The notes: generated by a model not told the origin, from the sequence alone. Counted from the first letter of the stretch, positions 17,812 to 26,679 are shown. The stretch is 64,000 bases of DNA from Lacinutrix sp. 5H-3-7-4 (GCF_000211855.2 NC_015638.1:2577001-2641000); one strand, 5' to 3'. Made by a program: numbers and translations.

Positions 17812-17896
17812 TGATTATTAGCAAATTGGTTCATCAAATATATAATAATATTAACTAAAACCTATAAAAAATGTTAAACAATAAAATTTTAAATAA

Positions 17897-18667
17897 TTAA
17901 TTATTAGAGTACCAATCTAATTGTACAACTTCAATTTTATTATTTTTTTTGTTAACAATATCTTTAAATGCACCTACATCACTTAAACCTTCAGTTCCTC
18001 TATAATGATATGGGTAAACTTGTTTTGGTTTAAAACTTAAAACAGCATCGGCAGCACTTTCTACAGTCATTGTATAAGGTAAATTCATACAAATAAATGC
18101 TTTATCAATATTTTTTAATGCTCTCATTTCAGGAATATCTTCTGTATCTCCAGAAATATAAACACGTTGTTTTCCAAAAGTTAAAACATATCCATTTCCT
18201 CTACCTTTAGGATGGAAGTGTAGTGCTTCTTCTCTTAAATTATACATAGGTATGGCTTCTATATTAAACGTTTCAAATTCTTCTTTAGCGCCATTAATCA
18301 TTGTTGTAGTTATACTTCTTATATTTTTAGGTAGCTGTTCATAAACAGCTTCTGGAGCAATAATTTTAGCGTTAGATAAATCTAAAGCTTCAATAGTATT
18401 TAAATGTAAATGATCGCTATGTATATCTGTAATTAAAATATAGTCAGGTTTCGAAAATGTTTCAAAAGCATCTTTACCACCAGTTGGATCAACATATATT
18501 GTTTTTTCACCATAATTTAAAACCATTGTGGCATGCTCAATAGGTGTTATTTTTAATTCAGCAATTTCTTTTTCAGGAGCTTCAATTTCTATAGTTTCTT
18601 TTTTATCATTTTTACACGCAGTTAAACTAATAGCTAGAGCAAGAATTAGATAGTATTTTATTTTCAT
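17897..18667 (-). CDS. MBL-fold metallo-hydrolase lipoprotein
   Basis: 256-residue exported protein with a lipobox (LTAC, Cys18), so probably membrane-anchored outside the cytoplasm. The MBL fold shows HATMVLNYG near the start and the metal motif TDIHSDH (D81-x-H83-x-D85-H86), in which the first His of the usual HxHxDH is replaced by Asp; later ligands are ISGDTED and YPYHY. It resembles the UlaG/YtkL type beta-lactamase-superfamily proteins. Substrate unknown. Transcribed away from the coiled-coil gene at 18840. Confidence 0.82.
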   Translation of the reverse strand: MKIKYYLILALAISLTACKNDKKETIEIEAPEKEIAELKITPIEHATMVLNYGEKTIYVDPTGGKDAFETFSKPDYILITDIHSDHLHLNTIEALDLSNAKIIAPEAVYEQLPKNIRSITTTMINGAKEEFETFNIEAIPMYNLREEALHFHPKGRGNGYVLTFGKQRVYISGDTEDIPEMRALKNIDKAFICMNLPYTMTVESAADAVLSFKPKQVYPYHYRGTEGLSDVGAFKDIVNKKNNKIEVVQLDWYSNN

Positions 18668-18839
18668 ATTTTATAGTATTATAATTTTGGTTAAAGATAA
18701 TTTCTTTATTTAAAATAATATAATTGTAACATTTAAATTAAAGTTAATACATATAAGTATGCAATTTTATTTTGAAAGTAGATTTTTTTAACGAAATTGC
18801 TTAGCATAAAATGTACAACCTTAAAACTAAAAATACCTT

Positions 18840-20183
18840 ATGTCTGACGATTTTGACTTACTAGAAACAAATTCAAACGAAAAAACCGAAAAAGTAGATG
18901 TTAATTGGGGAAAAGCTATAGATACCATGAAGTCTAAGCTTGCTCAAGAAGACGATCCAGAAAGCCGTCAAAAAATTCTTAACGCAACATTAGACGATGT
19001 TGTAAACATGGCAGAAAAAGACAGAACAACGCTTTTAGATGCTATTAAAGATTTAACAGATTATCAAGATGAGGTTGGTATATTGTTCGAGCGTTTTTCA
19101 TCTTTAAACGAAACCGAACAAAAAGTAATAGACGATGCACAAAAAGCATTAGAACGTGCAAAGGTTGAACTTGAAGATGCAAAAAACAAACCAGACACGT
19201 GGTGGAATAACCTTTGGGGACGTAAAAGCAAAATCGCAAAAGCAGAACAAGCATTAAAAGATGCAGAGAAAGTTAGAGCAGGAGCAGACAATAAGGCAAA
19301 AGCAATGTTTCAAGAGCGTATAGAAAGCGCAGATGTACAAACATTATTAAGCGAGTTATCTTACAAATCTCAAGCAGCAGTAACGCGTTTAAAAAACCGT
19401 GAAGTAGAGATTAAAGAAGTAGAAGAAAAACTTAAAGACGCTATTGTAGAAGCATCAAAAAACCATACAAAAGCCTTAGAGAAAAAGAAAGAAACCGAAG
19501 CGAAGCTAGAAGAGCAATACGCTTTACTTAAACAAGCACGTCAAGCACTAGAAGAAATAGTAGATAAACAATCTGCCGAATACTCAGAAGCCTTATCAAA
19601 AGTAACCACTTTAGAGCAAAAAGTAGAAGAGTTAGAAGGACTTAAAAACGCTTACACAACACTAGCCGCTTCAAAAGACAGTTTCGTGCATAAACATAAT
19701 TTAACCATTAAAGTACTAACATCTTTACGTAGTAACTTACAAACGCATCGTGCAAAATTAAAAAGTGATACAGACGAGCGTTTAAAATATTACGATGGTT
19801 ACGTTGTGGCTTTAAAAGCAAGAACAGACCAAGAATTCGCAGCAATTTTAGAACATTTAGGAGTTAAAACCGATGAACATATTGGAGAAACACTAGCATC
19901 TATGCATACCGCAAGTGCAAAAGCAAGACAAGAAATGATGGACAATATTCCAGTTCACGAAAAAGTAATGCAAGGTGTTTACGGTAGTTATGCTGAAGCT
20001 TTAAGCGAGATTCGTGCAAAAGATGTAGACATCCAAAAAAACTTTGCAGAACGTTACGGTATAGACATGAAAGAAATTTTTGAAGACTATTACGCAGCAG
20101 ATGCAAACGCACCTTCAGGCGATGGAGATAATGCTCCAGCACCAAAAAAGGAAGACACAAGCAACGAAGATTTACTAGGCTAA
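18840..20183 (+). CDS. Long coiled-coil protein, first gene of the AAA+ cluster
   Basis: 447 residues, almost entirely charged helix: strong coiled coil from about 88 to 270 (for example ALERAKVELEDAKNK, EIKEVEEKLKDAIVEASK), interrupted by a Trp-rich break (DTWWNNLWGRKS, about 119-130), then a helical C-terminal domain and an acidic, Pro/Ala-rich end (GDGDNAPAPKKEDTSNEDLL). No signal peptide or membrane span, so cytoplasmic. Similar proteins are sometimes labelled microtubule-binding in databases, which is not informative. It resembles TelA-type toxic-anion resistance proteins in shape only. Position at the head of a run containing a pore-loop AAA+ ATPase suggests a partner or substrate of that ATPase. 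Confidence 0.8.
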   Translation: MSDDFDLLETNSNEKTEKVDVNWGKAIDTMKSKLAQEDDPESRQKILNATLDDVVNMAEKDRTTLLDAIKDLTDYQDEVGILFERFSSLNETEQKVIDDAQKALERAKVELEDAKNKPDTWWNNLWGRKSKIAKAEQALKDAEKVRAGADNKAKAMFQERIESADVQTLLSELSYKSQAAVTRLKNREVEIKEVEEKLKDAIVEASKNHTKALEKKKETEAKLEEQYALLKQARQALEEIVDKQSAEYSEALSKVTTLEQKVEELEGLKNAYTTLAASKDSFVHKHNLTIKVLTSLRSNLQTHRAKLKSDTDERLKYYDGYVVALKARTDQEFAAILEHLGVKTDEHIGETLASMHTASAKARQEMMDNIPVHEKVMQGVYGSYAEALSEIRAKDVDIQKNFAERYGIDMKEIFEDYYAADANAPSGDGDNAPAPKKEDTSNEDLLG

Positions 20184-20192
20184 AATAATGAT

Positions 20193-20290
20193 GGCGTTAC
20201 CTACTTTTGCTTTTAATGGCAAAAGTAGGTCAGGCTTTCACTACTCGCTCTCTGCGAGGAGCTCAAACAAGCCGTTCAATCCTTAACGCA
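20193..20290 (+). repeat. Structured intergenic repeat closed by GCGTTA/TAACGC
   Basis: A compact 98-base element. Outer arms GCGTTA (20194-20199) and TAACGC (20284-20289) close it; inside are a perfect 12-bp hairpin acctacttttgc/gcaaaagtaggt (20199-20230), and a second stem ggctt/aagcc (20233-20237 with 20269-20273) that encloses ctcgc/gcgag (20244-20258). I recall sequences of this type (GGCGTTacc...GGTCgGGCT...ATCCcTAACGC) scattered in Flavobacteriaceae intergenic regions. It stands between the coiled-coil gene and the toxin-antitoxin pair. Confidence 0.65.
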
Positions 20291-20343
20291 TACACTATTA
20301 AGTTCTGTTTAAGCCTAAAAATTGGTGCTATTTATAATTTATA

Positions 20344-20358
20344 TTTACATTTTGTAAA
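20344..20358 (+). promoter_or_regulatory. Palindrome TTTACA-TTT-TGTAAA, possible antitoxin operator
   Basis: Six-base arms around a 3-base centre, 44 bases upstream of the antitoxin ATG and next to the TACATTTG box at 20366-20373. RHH antitoxins usually repress their own promoter at such sites; this assignment is inference. Confidence 0.4.
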
Positions 20359-20365
20359 TATTTAT

Positions 20366-20373
20366 TACATTTG
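20366..20373 (+). promoter_or_regulatory. TAnnTTTG box of the toxin-antitoxin operon
   Basis: TACATTTG, 28 bases upstream of the antitoxin ATG at 20402. The spacing to the nearest TTTG (20351-20354) is too short for a standard -33 box. Confidence 0.45.
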
Positions 20374-20401
20374 TATTAAGTAAATAAATAAAAACAAATT
20401 C

Positions 20402-20644
20402 ATGGCAACATTTACATCTTCTTTACCAAACGAGCTTTTAGATAAGTTATCAAATGCAGCTAAAGAGTTAAAGCTTCCTAAAAACAAACTTTTAGAAAAA
20501 GCTTTAGAGCTTTATTTAGAACAAATAGAAAAAGCGAGTTACATTAAATCTTACAAATTAGCTGGTGAAGATAAAGACGTTTTAATGGTTGCCGAAGAAG
20601 GTATGCAAGACTATTTCAATACAATAAACGAAATAGAATCTTAA
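20402..20644 (+). CDS. Ribbon-helix-helix antitoxin
   Basis: 80 residues. The first 45 (FTSSLPNELLDKLSNAAKEL then KNKLLEKALELYLEQ) form a ribbon-helix-helix DNA-binding unit; the rest is an acidic, probably disordered toxin-binding tail ending NTINEIES. It precedes the PemK/MazF toxin by 3 bases, the usual order. Expected to neutralise the toxin and to repress the operon. Confidence 0.85.
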   Translation: MATFTSSLPNELLDKLSNAAKELKLPKNKLLEKALELYLEQIEKASYIKSYKLAGEDKDVLMVAEEGMQDYFNTINEIES

Positions 20645-20647
20645 TAC

Positions 20648-20980
20648 ATGAAACAAGGCGAAATTTGGGAGTTGTATTTAAACCCAACAAAAGGTAGTGA
20701 GCAAAGTGGTAGAAGACCAGCAGTAATAATAAGTGGTAATATGTTAAACACCTATTTGCAAGTGGTAATTGTTTGTCCTTTAACAACTAGTGTGAAAAAT
20801 TATAAAGGTAATTTAATACTTGAGCCTAACGCAATAAATGGTTTAGCTAAAACATCAGAAGTCTTAACCTTTCATGTACGTTCTGTTTCTAAAACAAGAT
20901 TAGATAAAAAAATTGGAAAAATACCAATTAAGGATGTGGAGGTTATTAAAAAAACCTTAAACGATATTCTTAAATTTTAA
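20648..20980 (+). CDS. PemK/MazF family mRNA-interferase toxin
   Basis: 110 residues, the normal length for the family. The N-terminal MKQGEIWELYLNP, then GRRPAVIIS with the conserved Arg-Pro, and CPLTTS with the catalytic-region Thr are the MazF/PemK signature. It cleaves mRNA at short sequence motifs when the antitoxin is lost. The pair, with the repeat before it, interrupts an otherwise uniform run of genes (18840-29562), which suggests acquisition by insertion. Confidence 0.92.
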   Translation: MKQGEIWELYLNPTKGSEQSGRRPAVIISGNMLNTYLQVVIVCPLTTSVKNYKGNLILEPNAINGLAKTSEVLTFHVRSVSKTRLDKKIGKIPIKDVEVIKKTLNDILKF

Positions 20981-21079
20981 CAAAATTGAAATCAGTAGTA
21001 ATCGTGTTTAAATAACACAAGAGTAAGCAGGCTAAAAGTAGTTATTGAAAACTGCAACTAAAAATTGAATACTAAAAAC

Positions 21080-22135
21080 ATGTCATTAAACCACATAGTA
21101 ACACCATTAGACTCAGCTGTTTTAGACAGTAAAGAACAATACGTGTTCTATCATAAAAAAGTAGATTTTGCATTAAAAGAACTCATTACAAGTGTGCAAT
21201 TCAACACATTATGCACAGGACAAGAAATGACGTATTTTAAACAATACTGCGACCTACTATTATATTCTATCGAAGCCATGCGTGTAAAATACATGTACGA
21301 CGATGAAGATAATATGAAGGTAGATTTAACCGATTCTGGTTTCCCAAACTACTTAGAGTTTCGTTATCTGTATAACGATTTATCACTACGCGATAATTAC
21401 TTAAATAAATTAAAAGACGTAAGCGAATTACAAGAAGAGTTTTTAACGCAATTAATGCATAAAAAGGAACCTGTAAGACGCGACAAACTCTTTCAAGCAG
21501 CATCCATTGTTTATTACACTAGCGTAGAACAAAAATATATATTCAACCGTTTTGTACAAGGTAAAATAATAGAAGCAGAAGCAGGAAGTCAAGCAGAATA
21601 TATGGTAAGTTGGAGTTTTTACGACGTGGCATTAAACAGACCATTTATCTGTTTTATGTATTTCTATTACGATGGTAAAAGTCCAGAAAGTATAAAAGAA
21701 GAACTTTACGATACACTAAAAAACGTTGCAGACAGAAAAATGCCGTTAGACACTATGGCTTATGGTATAGACAGACGATTAAAAGACGTAAAACCTAAAC
21801 ACATAAAACGTATAGATTTAGGGCCATTCCATAACATATTTGCAAAAGACGAAAATATTTTAACGCACAGTATTTTAGAAAGCATAGCTAAAAAAGAAAT
21901 ACCATTAGAATCTTACGCATTATCTCTAAAAATAGATGAGGTTTTATCTGGTAGTGAATTTAAAGAAGGTGGCTATTTTAGTAAACAAACCTTACAGAAA
22001 TGGAGCGATGTAATAAAGCAAAACTACGTGTTTGCACCACATCGTATCATTCAATTATTATACAACAAAAATTCTGAAATTATGAACAAGTTGGCAAAAC
22101 CACCTTTTCAAGTAGCAGATTTAAAAATGAAGTAA
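21080..22135 (+). CDS. Unrecognised 351-residue soluble protein of the AAA+ cluster
   Basis: Start taken as ATG 21080 (MSLNHIVTPLDSAV); the longer frame begins with TTG at 21065 and is less likely. No signal peptide, membrane span or catalytic motif recognised. Mixed helical sequence with many aromatic residues in the middle (MYDDEDNMKVDL, FICFMYFYYDGKSPESIKEE). It is followed by a short secreted-protein gene after 10 bases and then by the AAA+ gene, so it is probably part of the same functional unit. Its function cannot be given. Confidence 0.75.
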   Translation: MSLNHIVTPLDSAVLDSKEQYVFYHKKVDFALKELITSVQFNTLCTGQEMTYFKQYCDLLLYSIEAMRVKYMYDDEDNMKVDLTDSGFPNYLEFRYLYNDLSLRDNYLNKLKDVSELQEEFLTQLMHKKEPVRRDKLFQAASIVYYTSVEQKYIFNRFVQGKIIEAEAGSQAEYMVSWSFYDVALNRPFICFMYFYYDGKSPESIKEELYDTLKNVADRKMPLDTMAYGIDRRLKDVKPKHIKRIDLGPFHNIFAKDENILTHSILESIAKKEIPLESYALSLKIDEVLSGSEFKEGGYFSKQTLQKWSDVIKQNYVFAPHRIIQLLYNKNSEIMNKLAKPPFQVADLKMK

Positions 22136-22145
22136 AAATTTAATT

Positions 22146-22586
22146 ATGAAAAAACAATTACTATTTACAACCTTATTATTTATTACATTTTTTAGTTTTT
22201 CACAATCAGCACCTAAAGAGAGTGCAGAACTTTTCTTTAAAGAATTTAAAGAGAAAGGTTCATCAACAGCTATCGATAATTTATACAAACCTAATAAATG
22301 GATTAGTAAGAATTCAGATGCTATAATTCAATTAAAAAGTCAAATAGCAGGATTAAATGAAGATTTTGTTGGCAAGCTATATGGCCATGAATTAATGTTT
22401 GAAAAAAAACTAGCAGATAGCTATATATTATTGAGTTACATGGTTAAATACGATAGACAACCAATTCGTTTTACATTTCAATTTTATAAACCTAATGATG
22501 AGTGGGTTATTTACAGCTTTAAATACGATGGTAATATTGACGAAGAAGTAGAAGAGTCTGCAAAACTTTACAACTTCAGACTTTAA
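22146..22586 (+). CDS. Small secreted protein of the AAA+ cluster
   Basis: 146 residues with an N-terminal signal peptide (MKKQLLFTTLLFITFFSFSQ) and a small alpha/beta domain rich in aromatic residues. Its shape (helix then sheet, with a late strand IRFTFQFYKPNDEWVIYSF) is like NTF2/DUF3887-type secreted domains, but I cannot name the family. Lies 10 bases behind the 351-residue gene, so likely cotranscribed. Confidence 0.68.
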   Translation: MKKQLLFTTLLFITFFSFSQSAPKESAELFFKEFKEKGSSTAIDNLYKPNKWISKNSDAIIQLKSQIAGLNEDFVGKLYGHELMFEKKLADSYILLSYMVKYDRQPIRFTFQFYKPNDEWVIYSFKYDGNIDEEVEESAKLYNFRL

Positions 22587-22647
22587 AAATATTACTTTCA
22601 AAAACCAATAATCAAAAATATTTGCTGAAAACTGAAGACTAAAAAAA

Positions 22648-24606
22648 ATGGAGCATAACTCAACATTCCCTATAAAACAAAACGAATTAAACATGCTTCG
22701 CGACGAAGCAAGCGGTTACCTTAAAAGTATACAGTGGGAGCAAGGCGCAAGAGCTAAAAATAAAGATAAAGACGCAAAAGATGAATCTATATTATTGTAT
22801 TTATCTCGTGCAAATAATGGAAGTGGAGCTACTCAGGTAACTTCGGTGTCAAAAACCATATTAGCTTTAAAAAAGCGATTATTACCAGATTCTATTGCCA
22901 TTCCTGTACATTTAAATCAAACACTTTATGCCGTACAAGAAGGTATAGCATTAGGTATTTGGGTTAAAGATAGTTATTATGATGCTTCAGGATTATCTGG
23001 TTTGCACGAGCGTAGAAGTGGTTTAGATAGTAACGGAAAACGAGAATACGAAAGTAAAATGCATACAGCAACAGCATTTATGCTCTTTTCTATGGCTTAC
23101 AATGTGCTTCATAATTTAAAACCACATGCATCAGATGATTTATCTGTAATGAAACAAAAATTTGCTGGACTTCCAGAAGTTTCGTTTATGTCACCATTAA
23201 AAGGTATTGCGTGTAGTTTATTTTACTACGATAAATATTTAGGGCATCCAGATATTATAAAAACCGATAAAGATGTAGTAGATTTTACAGTGGTTTATTT
23301 CGAGGCATTAATAGATGAAATTCAACTACGTAAAAGCAGCTTAGAGTACACCGAAACCATTGTCGATAGAACCTATAAATTAGAAAATAGCGATTTTGCC
23401 ATTTCAGGTTGGGACAACGTATTTGCAGGAACAGCAAAAAGCGTTGAATTTAATAAAATACAATTCGAACAAATAGTAGGAAACAGAGATGCAAAGCACT
23501 TTGCAAGACGTTTAACAGAACGTATGCTAAGCTACGATTTCGAGGCTAAAAAGAATCCATTTCAAGAGCTTGGTGGTTTTATGCCAGTTTTTATGGGTTA
23601 CGGTATTCCAGGAACAGGAAAAAGTATGCTTATTGCAGCCATTGCAACACGTTTAAAAGAACATTGCGATAATTTAGATATTCCGTTTTTATTTCATCCA
23701 ATGCCAGATACTTTAATAAGTACATTTCAAGGTGGAAGTGCCGAGAAAATGGTAGAATGGATGAAACCAATGCAAGATCCTTCAAAATTAATTTTTGCAC
23801 CAATTGATGATGCCGAAAACAATTTACAAGAACGAACAGCACAAGGTGTTTCGGCAGGTGTAAAAGAAGTTATTGGTGTTTTTCTGCGTTATACCGAAGG
23901 CGCTTACGCTGTAAATTATGGTAATAGTTCAATTGGGTTATTTACCAATTTACCAGAAATGTTAGATAAAGCGGTAATTTCTCGTGTACAAGGTCGATTT
24001 AAAATTGATGGTGCAAGAACAGAGCACGATTTCTTAGACCAAGATCATTTATGGTGGCGAAAACTTGAGCAAACCATGCCAGAATTTATAAACATGAAAA
24101 GCCCAGGCGATTACGAATATTTAAAAGCCCAAGGTTTAGCAAAAAACATGGGAGATATTTTAAATACTATCGAAAAACCAACCGAAGCTAGAGTTTTAGA
24201 AGCTTACCATAAAGCCGAAAAGCAAAATAAGGTTAACGAGCATGAGTTTTTTGCTAATTTATATTTAGAGATTCAAAAAATATTTCCATTCTTTTCTTCA
24301 AGAGATGTTAGAAATATTCAATCGGCAATATCATTACGTTTAACCGATTTTGATTTAGAACAAGATTGGTTTGATAATCCTGAAATTTATTTCAAAAAAG
24401 ATTACAATACCAAGTTAAATATGCTTCAGGAATTGATGAAGCAAAACATGAAAGGTTTAGATTTTTCAGAAATTAGAAGACAAGAAGTTGTACGTTATTT
24501 AGATAATGTGGCAACCATTGCAGATACCGATTTTAAACGAAAAGTTGATGCACGCGTAAATCAATTAAATATTGAAACCAAAGCAAGAGAACAGTTTGGG
24601 AAATAG
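22648..24606 (+). CDS. AAA+ ATPase with pore-loop motif and novel N-terminal domain
   Basis: 652 residues, cytoplasmic. An unrecognised helical N-terminal domain (1 to about 300) is followed by a classic AAA+ module: Walker A GIPGTGKS (319-326), aromatic-glycine pore-loop candidate STFQGG (358-363), Walker B with LIFAPIDDAE (D387-D388), sensor-1 Asn in LFTNLP (434) and arginines 446/450 in ISRVQGRF. The C-terminal part (about 500-652) is helical. The pore loop points to a substrate-threading or filament-remodelling ATPase of the FtsH/Vps4/katanin type rather than a transcription activator. It may act on the coiled-coil protein at 18840. Not a known housekeeping AAA+ such as ClpX or FtsH. Confidence 0.88.
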   Translation: MEHNSTFPIKQNELNMLRDEASGYLKSIQWEQGARAKNKDKDAKDESILLYLSRANNGSGATQVTSVSKTILALKKRLLPDSIAIPVHLNQTLYAVQEGIALGIWVKDSYYDASGLSGLHERRSGLDSNGKREYESKMHTATAFMLFSMAYNVLHNLKPHASDDLSVMKQKFAGLPEVSFMSPLKGIACSLFYYDKYLGHPDIIKTDKDVVDFTVVYFEALIDEIQLRKSSLEYTETIVDRTYKLENSDFAISGWDNVFAGTAKSVEFNKIQFEQIVGNRDAKHFARRLTERMLSYDFEAKKNPFQELGGFMPVFMGYGIPGTGKSMLIAAIATRLKEHCDNLDIPFLFHPMPDTLISTFQGGSAEKMVEWMKPMQDPSKLIFAPIDDAENNLQERTAQGVSAGVKEVIGVFLRYTEGAYAVNYGNSSIGLFTNLPEMLDKAVISRVQGRFKIDGARTEHDFLDQDHLWWRKLEQTMPEFINMKSPGDYEYLKAQGLAKNMGDILNTIEKPTEARVLEAYHKAEKQNKVNEHEFFANLYLEIQKIFPFFSSRDVRNIQSAISLRLTDFDLEQDWFDNPEIYFKKDYNTKLNMLQELMKQNMKGLDFSEIRRQEVVRYLDNVATIADTDFKRKVDARVNQLNIETKAREQFGK

Positions 24607-25174
24607 AATAAAAAATATAACCGAAAGAACTTTACATAAAGGTTGGGCAACATTAAGCGAGATTTTTTTCGATTATAAAATGAGTTCTGGCGAATGGACG
24701 CATAAACGGAGAGAATCGTACAATCGTGGTGATGGCGCAACAATTTTATTATACAATAAAGAAAAGCAAACTGTAATTTTGGTAAAACAGTTTAGAGTTT
24801 CGGCATATTTAAACCAACATAAAACTGGTTTTATACTAGAAACTTGTGCAGGAATGTTAGATGACGATACGCCAGAAACCTGCATAATTAGAGAAGTAGA
24901 AGAAGAAACAGGTTATAGATTACCTAAAGTCACCAAGATTTTTGATGCCTATTCATCGCCAGGCGCATTAACCGAGAAACTTCACTATTTTGTTGGAGAA
25001 TATACCAGTGATATGAAAGTGAGCTCTGGTGGTGGCGTTGAAAGTGAACAAGAAGATATCGAAATTATAGAGATGCCTTTTAAAACAGCCTTAAAAGGCA
25101 TTGAAACAGGAGAAATTGTAGATATAAAAACAATAGTTTTACTACAACACGCAAAAATTAATAAGCTGTTATAG
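24596..25174 (+). CDS. Nudix hydrolase, NudK/GDP-mannose pyrophosphatase-like
   Basis: About 192 residues. The Nudix box GMLDDDTPETCIIREVEEET is complete with its catalytic glutamates, and the following YSSPGALTEKLHYFVGEY fits the NudK (YffH) type that cleaves GDP-mannose or ADP-ribose-like substrates. No ATG opens the frame. I take TTG 24596 (giving M-GNRIKNITERTLHKGW, the family start), which overlaps the AAA+ stop by 11 bases; a further in-frame TTG lies at 24572. The tight overlap says it is translated together with the AAA+ ATPase. Confidence 0.85.
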   Translation: MGNRIKNITERTLHKGWATLSEIFFDYKMSSGEWTHKRRESYNRGDGATILLYNKEKQTVILVKQFRVSAYLNQHKTGFILETCAGMLDDDTPETCIIREVEEETGYRLPKVTKIFDAYSSPGALTEKLHYFVGEYTSDMKVSSGGGVESEQEDIEIIEMPFKTALKGIETGEIVDIKTIVLLQHAKINKLL

Positions 25175-25247
25175 TTTTTATTTAATATAAAATCAATCAA
25201 TAAATCCTTTGTAAAAATTAAACTAAGAGTAATTAAATTAATATTAC

Positions 25248-25260
25248 CGCTTTCGCGGAA
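25248..25260 (-). repeat. Word TTCCGCGAAAGCG (copy 3 of 3) in the 25266 gene leader
   Basis: Thirteen-base GC-rich word, here on the minus strand five bases before the ATG at 25266. The same word is at 5904-5916 (inside menC) and 30438-30450 (inside hutG). Three exact copies in 64 kb of AT-rich DNA exceed chance. Confidence 0.6.
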
Positions 25261-25265
25261 ATAAA

Positions 25266-26501
25266 ATGGATAAATTAAAACAAGCAAACCTTTATAGAAG
25301 CGAACTAATTCCTATTAGCGGGAAACTAGTAGAACGTTATAATAAGTGCTTAGTAAAACTTGGTTTTTTACCAACAAAACTCACTACATTTTCTATAGAT
25401 GGAAAAGGTTGGAGTCCAGAAATAGCAGAAGAAAAACAAAATTTGCATTATCTTAATAATGGTGAGGCAAATATGCATGCTATTATAATTTCACCATTAC
25501 AAAAAGGCAAACCGGTTTACGTACCATTTCACACGTTCGACCGTGAAATGATGCAACATGTATTTAGAACACACGAAGCTAAAATTAATAATATAACTCG
25601 AGACAGTGCAATTTGTTTAGATTTCGATCAAAATATAGATGCATTTTACGAACCTTTAGATGTTTTAAAATACAGTGTTGTTACTATAAATTTTCATTTA
25701 ATAGATAACTTAGATCAAATTCAAAAAGACCAATTAGAACTTGTAGCAAAATTTAAGCACGGTAATAATTTTATAGATGAAGACATTCATGCGCAATTAT
25801 TAAATTCTGCTAAAACATATGGCGATTTAAGAACGCGAGATTTAAAGTTGCACGAACTCCAGTATACAACAAATTCATTTTATACAAAGGCATTTGGAGG
25901 CGTTTACGTGCTACGAGATTTTATTAAGGAAATTGTAGTTTTTGAAGATGAAAAATGGCATAAAGAAGCCATTAAAGATACAGCGCACGATGTATTAATT
26001 TATCATATTTCTCAGCCAGAATTAATGGATAAATTGAGAGATCATATTATAATTGAATGTGATTTAGAAGATGAAGTTAAAACACCAAGATACGAGCGTA
26101 TAAAAAAGTTTGTTTTTGCCGAAGCTATAAAAGAAGCACAACATCCATTTACTAATATTTTAAACGATAAAGTGTTATATAAAAGCTATTTGAATAAGCT
26201 TGATATAGAAAGTAGAAAACGTGTAATGAGCGTAGAACGTTATCTCGAAAAATTAGAAGTAAGTAACGAATTTAAAATTGCAGATATTGTAGATGTTAAG
26301 TTTTTTGAGGCTTTACATAAACCACACTCATCTTTACACGCAAAGCATCAAGATTTAATATGGAAGCTATTAATAAATGTTTCTGCTAAAGATGTATTAT
26401 TTTTATATTGGTATGATAAGGAACAATTTTATAAAACATACGAGACTTGGAACGACTCTTTAAAAGATTGGGTAATAGAGGAAATTAGTAACAATATTTA
26501 A
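25266..26501 (+). CDS. Unrecognised 411-residue protein of the AAA+ cluster
   Basis: Soluble, no signal peptide. Begins MDKLKQANLYRSELIPISGK and ends in WVIEEISNNI; the sequence is mixed alpha/beta with no motif I know. Sits behind the Nudix gene (91-base gap) and before the GIY-YIG insertion. Conserved-looking, full-length ORF with normal codon use, so it is real, but its function cannot be given. Confidence 0.72.
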   Translation: MDKLKQANLYRSELIPISGKLVERYNKCLVKLGFLPTKLTTFSIDGKGWSPEIAEEKQNLHYLNNGEANMHAIIISPLQKGKPVYVPFHTFDREMMQHVFRTHEAKINNITRDSAICLDFDQNIDAFYEPLDVLKYSVVTINFHLIDNLDQIQKDQLELVAKFKHGNNFIDEDIHAQLLNSAKTYGDLRTRDLKLHELQYTTNSFYTKAFGGVYVLRDFIKEIVVFEDEKWHKEAIKDTAHDVLIYHISQPELMDKLRDHIIIECDLEDEVKTPRYERIKKFVFAEAIKEAQHPFTNILNDKVLYKSYLNKLDIESRKRVMSVERYLEKLEVSNEFKIADIVDVKFFEALHKPHSSLHAKHQDLIWKLLINVSAKDVLFLYWYDKEQFYKTYETWNDSLKDWVIEEISNNI

Positions 26502-26525
26502 AAAATGGTTACTAATAGTAAAATG

Positions 26526-26553
26526 GATTCTGCGTCGTAGCGCAGAATGACAG
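26526..26553 (+). repeat. REP-like palindrome A
   Basis: attctgcg (26527-26534), 6-base loop tcgtag, cgcagaat (26541-26548), followed by gacag. Same orientation as copy C at 26987-27013. Confidence 0.75.
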
Positions 26554-26643
26554 AGAGTATATTAATTTTTTAATTGTAAGAATGTCGATTTTTATTTGAA
26601 GTTTAAATGCAATAATAAAATTATTAATTGAAACACGAATGTT

Positions 26644-26670
26644 TGTCATTCTGCGTTACGACGCAGAATC
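26644..26670 (-). repeat. REP-like palindrome B (inverted)
   Basis: Reverse complement of palindrome A apart from one loop base; lies 10 bases before the GIY-YIG start codon. Copies B and C therefore form inverted repeats around the nuclease gene. Confidence 0.75.
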
Positions 26671-26679
26671 TATAATAAA

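Noticed and set aside
18840-20183. TelA or SMC assignment for the long coiled-coil protein
   Set aside because: Only shape agrees; no TelA signature or SMC ATPase motifs are seen.
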